A DNA stretch of 64,000 nt from Amphiura filiformis (lineage: Eukaryota > Echinodermata > Ophiuroidea > Amphilepidida > Amphiuridae): NCBI RefSeq assembly GCF_039555335.1, contig NC_092628.1, forward strand, positions 57,027,547-57,091,546. Direction: 5' to 3'. Under the pieces are notes generated by a model. That model did no database searches. It saw only the letters and a program-made list of their open reading frames with translations, and was not told where the DNA came from. The stretch's first letter is position 1. Every line of letters starts with the position of its first letter. A program made the translations under genes and the position numbers. Positions 12,208 to 22,100 of this stretch are shown piece after piece.

Positions 12208-13030
12208 AGCATTCATATATATATATCTAGCAATTTGCCAACAATCACATAGCGGGTCACATAGCTTTGACTACATTTGCCGACAATCACATGGTTTCGA
12301 TGACAACAGTCAATTTTTGCTGACAAAATTGTGTATTGGGGGGTGTCCACCCCCCATCCCCCCCCCCCCCCCACTGAGGGGGAATGGTTCACTCACATAC
12401 TAAAGTGGTACCCATGCTTATCACAGCATCTCAAAATTCGACCCTAAATGGCATATTCAGGGGTAGCAAATTTCCCCCTCCCCTTATTGGGATAAGATAT
12501 TTAGAAATTTCCCCCCTAAATGGTAACATACTAAAACGGACCCCTAAATGACGGAATGTGCCGGAATGTGTAATTTTCTCACTAAATATGAGTACTAATA
12601 ATGAGAATACACAGGAACTACATTGATTCCTTTCCTTTGTTTTGGTTTTACAATATGTAAATAAAAAAGTGACCCTTAACATTGAAGCAGAGATGGTAAC
12701 AATTTTTGTAAGTCAAGTTCAAGTCACAAGTCTTATGTCCTTGTTGTCCACAACTTGTGAAGAATAAGCTAGAAGTTGGTACTACTTCATCATCCAAAAT
12801 ACTCCAGACATGCCAGACGAGTTTCGCTGGGGTTGGTAGAGAAAAAAGTAGAGTGAATGGTATAGAACTAAAAGAATATTTGAGAAGGTTCAGTTAAGTA
12901 GCTTTGTATTTGGTTGGATTTGAATACTGGGTAAGACCACTAAAGTTTGGCCATAGATAAATCATACATAAAAAGAACCCACCATAAAACCTGGAGATAT
13001 TACTATACAACTTACATATTTTTCTTCCAG
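12208..13030. other. Region upstream of the LRRC41-like gene
   Basis: Contains a C-run near 12357–12372 and no recognised coding exon. A pyrimidine-rich tract ending in CAG at 13030 is the acceptor for the first coding exon of the LRRC41-like gene, so transcription must begin further upstream. Confidence 0.4.
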
Positions 13031-13049
13031 ATACATCATCAATATCATT

Positions 13050-13161
13050 ATGACTAGCCAGGTGCAACCAGCAACTAAAGTTTCTAATGTGGACATTGAA
13101 AGTCTTGAAAGTCTGTGTTTGCAACAAATTGCTAGAAATTTGAAAACTTACTGCTTAGAAG
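13050..13161 (+). CDS. LRRC41: LRRC41-like coding exon 1 (BC-box)
   Basis: Encodes residues 1–37 and the first base of codon 38. It carries the BC-box Ser18-Leu19-x3-Cys23-x3-Ile27, the Elongin B/C docking helix. The ATG at 13050 is the first in frame after the acceptor at 13029–13030. The donor is GGTTAGT-type at 13162. Confidence 0.8.
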
Positions 13162-16100
13162 GTTAGTATAATATGCATTAGCCACCTTTATCTTGTATTT
13201 GTTTTGTTTCTTTGTTTCTTTAGACTTTCTTTTTTGTCTATTATTTATTTTTGGTTGTTAAGTTTTGTTTTGAGGGGCACCAGGTCGGTAAAATGGCTCC
13301 AGACTAAGGTCCATTAAAACCATTCAAAATTTGTTTGCAGTGGTAATTTTTCAAATGTTGACAATGTAATGGGGATAGGCATAGTATGAGAATAAACCAT
13401 AATATTTCTTGACTAATATGCAAGAAATACTGTCTAAATCATTGGGTTGCAAAGAAAGATACATCTCTTTGAGTTGAAAGAAAAGATTTTTGACAACTCT
13501 GATCACGCAAGCATCAAGGATTTCGAGAGCCAATTTAGATAGTTTATACCATCTGTGAAGAATGTGTCTAAAGACTGACATACACGAGGCAATTTTCCAA
13601 GCAATTGCCAATTGCACACACCTTGCAACAAGATTGCTCCGTGTATTTTGGATTTGCAAGGAATTAATCCCCAGAGCATCAGGAAAATTAATCCCCCGAG
13701 AAACAGGCAAAAAAGCTGAGTGGACACCAGCTGGTCACTGCATTAATTTGGGAATGTGTAGGGACCAGCTTGATTCACCATCCACAACATGATAATGTGT
13801 GCACATGCTACATTATAATACAATTGTAGGCCTATGTTGTTGTTGTTGTTGGTGTTTAGCCCTTTTGATCTTAGGTTTCCTTAGCCTTTTCTTTATGGAA
13901 AATTGTATAGATATACAGGAGAGGATGGCAATCTTTTGCTTTCAGGACAACACATGAGCCATTTTGATATGATTATGAAAATCATTAACCACTACTTAAG
14001 TTTTGAGTATATCCCCAAACCTATGACCACGCTCAAGGAATTGCAAGGCCTCGCATTGCTTCGTGTATTTTGATCAATTGCTCAGCTTCATGGTCAGTGA
14101 GCACATAACTCAACCCCTAAGTAATGGGCCTTGCAATTGAAATTGCCTCGTGTATGTCCTTCTTCAGAGTAGTCAAACAAGTTTTCCTAATTTAACGTGT
14201 CAAATTTGAATTCTGAACTTTCTATGTACAGGTTTGCCTACCCTGTTTCTTCAGAAGCTGTTACCAGTCTTATCTGTCCATGACTTACATAGCTTACATC
14301 ATGTCATCAAAAGTAAAGGTGAGAAAACAAAGGTAGCTGGGTTTAACACAAGGATCATTTGAGCAAATAGAATGATGAGAACAAGTTTGGTTCAAGTAAT
14401 TCTTCATTCAGAATCACCATATATCCTACTACATATAGTTTCTTCCTGTTCTAGTTGATTTGAGATAGTGATGTTGGTATTGATGGTAGCTACCCTAGGC
14501 CCATATTGAGTGTTACACCAGTTTTCTTATTATTCACATGGCTTATATTTGTTGGATATATTGGGCTATTCCAGCTGAAATCCATACACCCCTATGGAAG
14601 ACATGACCTTAATCTTCCACACAGGGAGTGTGAATTTCAAATGGGGTTTCATGAATGGGTGACTCAAATTGAAATCGATGCTAAAGTAATGGTAATAACT
14701 AAATATCAAAATGTCTGACTTCAGTGTGCGTGATTCTGATCATGTCACATATTTGACACAATCTTTTTGTGTGTGTGTGTGTGTTTACTGTCTTTATTAA
14801 GAAGACAAATTCTAGAAACCTTTCTGGTTCAAAAACAATGTAATCATACAACTACATTCAACTGCAGTAAGTAAAAATCTAAATATTTGCACACAGCGAA
14901 GCTTACTCCCGATTACAGAAAAATCTCATCCAACCATTACTCATCTTGCTTTCCTGTCAATAGGCCTAGATTCACAGCCATTCTGGTACAAATACTACAC
15001 TGAAGCATTTGAGAAAGGATGGCAAGGGAAGAAGTGTTACTGTATCCCACAAGAGGGTCACCCAACACCAGACTGGAGACAATGTTATCTGGATCAACGA
15101 TGCAGTATGCTACTCAACACACAGTTTATCACACTACTTATGCCAGGTGCTCAGCCTGTGACTCCTTCATGTAAGTTGAAGGGAAATGGCTGATTCACAG
15201 TAATAGACTTTGTAGTAAAAATATTTTGTAAGCTCAGTTTTGTATTATTAAATGCTGATTTTATGTGTATTTCCAGCTTAACTAATTAATTAGCAATTCC
15301 TCAAGGAGAGATACAATAGTAACATGTAATTGACCATTTCAGTTTTTTGATATTTAGTAGGTTGTATAAGAGTCATGTAAGGCAACCAGCAACTCATTTA
15401 CTGTGCTTTGTGAGCAGGGTCTTAGCTAGAAATTGAGGGTTGCCCGTCATTTGAATAATTTTGCCTGTCCTAATTTGACCTTCAAAATATTTGCCAGACA
15501 TCTATAGCCCATTGGGGTTCAAAGAGTTCAAATATGTGCTGATATGGCCTTGTGCTACAAATTGGGTCTACTAAAAAGGGCAATTAGCTTTTCAAAACAT
15601 AAAATTTATGATATAGCATCTGTCAAAGGCATTAATTTTGCCCGTCCCAGGAACAAACTGGCCATCTAAAATGACTGCCAGACGGGTGGCTAGCTAAGAC
15701 CCTGTTTGTGAGGGTCATTTTGCTTTACAAAATATAGAAATGAGAGTAAATGTTGCAGGAAATTTGGTTTTTAACTTCTCTTGGGAAATGAACTTGTCCA
15801 GTCCTGATAGTCTCAATGCTTATAAATTATAAATTTACATAAGCTGAGTTAAGTTAGGACTTCACTCATGCAAGCTGTAACAAAAAATAAAAGTTTATGC
15901 CATGGTATTATATTATGGTATGCCAGACTAGAATTTCAGCACAAAATATAATTCACTTAAAGATTCTTGTGAACAGGGAGGGGTGATGAAAATTCTTTCT
16001 CAAAAACACAGCAGTAAATCTGTAAGAAGCAAATGACTGCATCTTTCAGGGTCTTAGCTAGATATTGAGGGTTGCCTGTCATTTGAATAAAATTGCCTGT

Positions 16101-19100
16101 CCTAATTTGACCTTTAAAACATTTACCGGTACTGGACATCTATAGCCCATTGGGGGTTCAAAGAGTTCAAATATGTGCTGATATGTCCTTGTTCTACAAA
16201 TTGGGTCTACTAAAAAGGTCAATTAGCTTCTCAAACATAAAATTTATAATATAGCATCTGTCAAAGGCATTAATTTTGCCCGTCCCAAGAACAAACTGGC
16301 CGTCTAAAATGACAGCCAGACGGGTGGCTAGCTAAGACACTGTCAACAATGATATTTTACCCCTGGTATGCTATATTTTGTTATCACTCTAAGTGCTACA
16401 AACATGCTGGGTAAGAGGCCACTAGCTACCACTACTGCCTGGGAGATAACAGATAGTTGCTTTGCCATACCATATGCTAAATGTGTGCTGCATGTTTGCA
16501 TTACAGATTCCCAGAAGTTGACATCTCAAGCTCTCAAGCATCCCATGATAGACCCACAACAAATGAGATCCCAGAAAACAGTGCAACCAAATCCTGTAAT
16601 ACATCATCCAGAGTGTCTCAGTCTCCGTGCAGGCTCGTGTTCATTCCTATTGGATGTCCAAGATGTACAAAGCCACTTGTGTGCTTCTGTGAAAGAGCTT
16701 CAGATAGATCACCTGCAGGAAAAGTACACAGAGCAGGTAAGAGATGCAGAGAAGTGGATAGAAAAAAACCCCACAATATAACATGAGGAAATGGTCCTTT
16801 ATTTCCCTCGCACTCCTTGCAGTTTTCAATCCAGGTTGAGTGCTGCAAAATAATATACTCCTGTTTTCTATTCACACTCTTAAACTATACTTTGTTCAGC
16901 TTATAGTTATAATTGGCGAAAAGAATGAGACTTGTGTCCGAGATCCTGTTTACCCAAGGGAAACCCCTGGTCTACCACAGTCTCAGTCCAAGTCCTGAAG
17001 ACTATGTTTTCACTATCCTAGCTGCTATATATGCTAGTGTTTTCCAAATGGTCTTCTATGTTTACCATAAACTCCTCTGTTGGAGATCTTTTGAGCAAGC
17101 TACCTGCTCTACTTGACAGTCAGATAACACACTATTATGTATTGATATAGGATGGCTTTCACTCAGTTGGGTACAGCAGCTATGCGTCTAAAGTTTGTTT
17201 GGCTTATATAAGGTGGAAATTATTCGGCTTTTGTTAATGCGCACATCAATAAAGTCCCAACTCACGCTCGCGTATATTCACATAAACGTGCGCCAGTCAC
17301 GCATTACGCAATGCACAACTAGCGTAAGCATTGCGCCCAACTGCGTGCTTACCATTATATATCAATACATAGTGTTATGAGTCTTATTTTTTCTGCCTTA
17401 TATAAGCCGAACAAACTTTGGTGTAATGAGTAACTGCCACACGTTTATGAAAATTTACACAAGCATAATTTTGGACTCTATTGATACAAGTAACACTTTG
17501 GGTTGGTAAACTATTCTTTCTTTCTTTCTTAAAAAACAATAGTTTTTACCAGTTATAAGCTGAACAAAGTATAACAGATTTGGTTTTTTTAAAGTCTGCC
17601 ATAATCTCATGCAGCTATGACAGTCTGTGTTGTCAGGGAGTGCAGCCAATCTGCCATCTGTATGTTGTACAGACAACTGACATGGGATAAATGCACCCCA
17701 CACCCAGACACCCCCACCCCTATACCTGTGTATGACTACACCTATGTGTAACTACTGAAAACAAGAATGTGAAATACACAGTTATTATCCAACTGTGGAC
17801 CAACATGTTTCATTTTTTTTTTTTTCATTTTAAAATGAACGTGGTTAAGTTTTTACTATTCAAGTGCAGACTCACCAAATGGCAGCAACTATGTTCATTT
17901 CTTATAGTGATTTACATCTAGGAACTCTAGTCGTGCGCAGTGCCTGTGTGTGAATTGTAATTGATTTCTTATGTGTGAGCCTTTGTTTGCCGGTGTTTAC
18001 AAACCACTACCCCACTCCCACATACTCCCAGTCTCCCACCCCACCCCACCCACACAAATACACACATCAAAACATATTGACTGCAAACACTGGTGTTTAT
18101 AGGGTTAGTGTTAGGGGATGTGATGGTTTAGTTTCAAAATAAGGAAAGATGGTATATCACATAATATATGATGTGAAGATGAATTTTGTTCCTTTTGTTT
18201 TTCAGGTTGGGCTACTTTTAACCATTCTACTAGGACATGGCATGATTGACAAATTAACTCTACGACACTCCAGGCTAGCACAAGTCGCACAACTCAAAGA
18301 AATATTACAGATATGCGCAGGACCACCGGAGGAAGCCACAGAAGCAATGGATACACAAGAATTAGTGGGAGAAGTGAAAAGTGAAAGCTCAGGCTTTGAA
18401 GGTCAATTCTCACAGGTCTCTAGGTGCAATGAAGATCCGTCAGGTAGTCTTCCGTTGAAGATTGCCAAAACTGATATGGAGATGCAAAAGTCCAATGCAA
18501 GTGATCACATGACACATGTTCAACAAGGTGTAGCGTTGCATCATGGGGCATGGCAGTCTTGTGCATCCACTGTGAATCAAAGCTCTGCTGGAAACTTGGA
18601 GGACTCAATGCCTGGTGTATGTGAAACTGGCAAGACTAAGCCAGAAGAAGATCTCTTTGATTATTGCTTCACAGAGCCAATCAAGGCACATGATGGCCAT
18701 GGTGCACCACTCAAATGCCCATCTAAGCGACAGCCTCACTTCAGCATGCAAATCCCAAAGAAGAAGTATGATATGAGAAGCACACAGGACAGGACTAGAC
18801 AGGGTATGCGTACAGGGTCTGCATTGATAGAGTGTCAGCTATGCCGGGCATTGCAATATAAAGCAATGCATACTATGAGAGCTATAACACATGTTGTGTT
18901 GTTGGGATTTACATTGGATGTAAGGGATTGCATTGCTATAGGCGATGTGCTGGCGTGGTGGGCGGTGCTCAAAGCGAGTAGAATTGGTGGATAACCGTAA
19001 GTAATTTAGATTCTTATTGGTCATTATGTATCAATAGTTTCGGTATCTAGCTTGCTGTGCAAATATACTATATTTTGGCCACCCTAAATCTTGAAGACAA

Positions 19101-22100
19101 CCTTACATTTTTGCCTTGCTATGACCTGACCATGATGTACATGTACATGCCATAGTGGTTCAACGCATTTAATTATCATCAATTCATTGTGACTTTAATT
19201 ATTATATTCAGTTTCCTTTTGAAGCGAGCAATCATTCCCCATTGTGTTTATTTGTTCTTGTGCAGGATGCATATAGCCCCATTATCTACTTTACACCAAG
19301 TATAAGAAATTTCACATATTCTTTTAATTTCAAATATTGTATTATTTTGGAGTTGAATCTGGGACCTTTCAGAAGCTCTTCCACCAGAGGCTAGTACTTA
19401 AAACCATGTCACCCAGCTTTAGGCTTTCTTTTTCTGTTTATTTGTTTGCTTGTTTTTATATGCTCTTTTACCATAATTTCCTATAAAATATATTTCAGTA
19501 CTTAGTCCAGAAGCAACCAATGAAATTCTTCAAGGCTTAAAGAAAGGGGGCCAGAGAGGGCAGGCTCTGACTCATCTTATCATTGAAGATAATTGTGTGT
19601 GTGATATCAATGCTCCAGTATTGCTGCAGCTATTGGAAACATATCAGAGGTAAATATGTGTGGGGGTGTGGGGTGGGTAATCTGAGTATGTGTGTGATAT
19701 CAATGCTCCAGTGTTGCTGCAACTATTGGAAACATATCAGAGGTAAATATGTGTGGTGGTGTGGGGGTGGGTAATCTGGGTACATTGCTGCAGCTATTGG
19801 AAACATCAGAGGTAAATATGTGTTTATGGGTAGTGAGGAAAGGGGTATAAACAAAAATAACAACTATTCTACACAGGTACACACCATCAGAAGATATTTC
19901 AATTCATTTGTGCAAAAAAATGCACACAAGAAAAATGGAAATATTGTGGAAAATTTCCTTGTTGTGTCGATAATAATTGACTATACACAGCAAGTACATA
20001 GTACCGCATAGACAGCATTTACATGTAGATGTATGTATGGGTTTGTTTCTGTTTGTGTGTATGTCTGTCTGTCTGTCTGCCTTCTGTAATGTGCAGAGTA
20101 TATAAAACAACCATCGTAGAATTGTTTAGCCTGCGTAACATTTTTTATATTTGGTTTGCTTTTCTTAAGGAATGAGAGCAATAAGCTGCATACATTGAAG
20201 GTGCGTACAGCAGATCTTTTCTTGGAACCGCCGTTGTCTAGTTGGGATGGATCCAGCTATCCTACACCCCAGTCAATCATCTCACTACCATCTGGTAAGC
20301 AATGTGATCAGTATGTAAGGAGCAAAATTAGTATGATATTATTTGCATGATAGTTCATCAGTACAGTATTGGTAATCCATAAAGTAAGATTTTAACTCTT
20401 GATCTCAATACAAAAATATTTACCTCTGTAATTTCAGCTATTACTACTACAGCCTTCGTCAGCGGAATGACCCGATCTATGGGTCTATGACCCGGTCATT
20501 ACGTCATACATCAAGAGTAAAAGAATAATTCTTTCTTTCTTTTTATTTGTATGAGATTGTTATGGTATACTCATCCTGATGATATCTAGTTAACTATCAA
20601 CCATTGCTTTATATTATACTGACTCCCAGTATTGACTGTAGAGGTCAATATGATCAAATTGTGTGCAGTGTAAAGCTGTGTTTGCCACAGTCACTACCTG
20701 CACTCATCAAATTGCATAAGGCACTTACATGTTGTGGGGGTAGTTTATAGTTCTCATGGTATTCAGTGTGTGCAAATTACTATTACTGTAAAAATGGAAA
20801 TATTTGCGGTACATTAAAATTTTTGAGCTTTTCACGCTCAATGCAGCTACCGCGAACTTGAAAATAAACACATGCAAATATTTTCTTTTTATGTATAGGT
20901 CTAAATCACAAATTTGAAAACAAGTGATATGGTTAAAAATCGGCAAAGCTTGAAAATTTACACACACGAAAATAACCACCTTTACAGTATGTGGGAATAT
21001 AATGGAAGATGTTGAAAGCAAACTGATATTGAATCTCATTTGTCAGCTTGCTAACATCATAAGTAGCAAACTCTCTACCATTGGGTCAAAATAAGATTAG
21101 AAATAAGTTAAAGATTTAATTCTACCTCCAAAACAAATAGAGATAACATTACAATTTGTAGTTTGTTTGGATTTATTGAGAAACCTTCACTTGCAGCTAA
21201 TTTTGATCATTATGTGAGCTTTCAATGCAACAAATCTGTGTCTTTGTCTGATGCTACTGACCGGGGCTACTGATATTGATACTTTGATTTGATATCAAAA
21301 GTCTTTATCTTTTTTCAATTGCTTTCTGACATGTTTTAATGCCCATACTTGTATATCTTTATTGGAACTTATCATATAATTATGTAGATAAAAACTAATT
21401 ACTCAAAGCTTTACTATTGTTGTGTAAGTCATCAGGGTTAGTGGTATACCATTACCGTAAATGTTCGCCCAATGGCACACCTGGGCTCCTTTGCCTTGGG
21501 GTAAATTTCATGTACAAATAGAGATCCCTCCGCAAAAAATCCCAACAAGAATTATGAGGATGTGCCCTTATTTTCTGGTGGGATTTTTGATGGGAGGGCA
21601 CTTTTAGTTTGTGTCGAAAATTCCAGTTGTGTCAAGGGAGCCCATAGCGCCATTAGGCGAAAATTTATGGTACATATCATTACTTTGTTTCACCTTACAT
21701 ATGGAGCGATCAAAATGCCAAAACTTTTGCATCTTTTTATTTTCAGCTTTGCAGCAAATCTTTCAAGGCATCCTTGTCCTGGACCTGAGTCATCAGAGCC
21801 TGTCTCAGGTAGCAGTATATGCTATCATCAATGCTCTATCACATTATCAATCCAAGATTGCACATCTCAAACTTGAGTCTTGTGACCTGAGAACAGACTC
21901 ACTGGATCAAATCTTCCTCACTGCAAAATGTAAGTCACATGGGATCACATAGTTGAGATTACACTATTTAGAGAATAAACGATAGAAATTTTTGTTTTTA
22001 CTATCCTCTACCGTGTGATAGACGACAGGCAGGTCCAATTTTGAGTAGTGTATGCCAGTGCAGCGTGATACATATGCGCACCTCTACATTACAAGTGTGT

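Noticed and set aside
18804..18994. Extension of LRRC41-like exon 5 to the in-frame stop at 18994
   Set aside because: It would remove the leucine-rich repeats. The donor at 18804 restores a frame through seven further exons with clear LRRC41 similarity.
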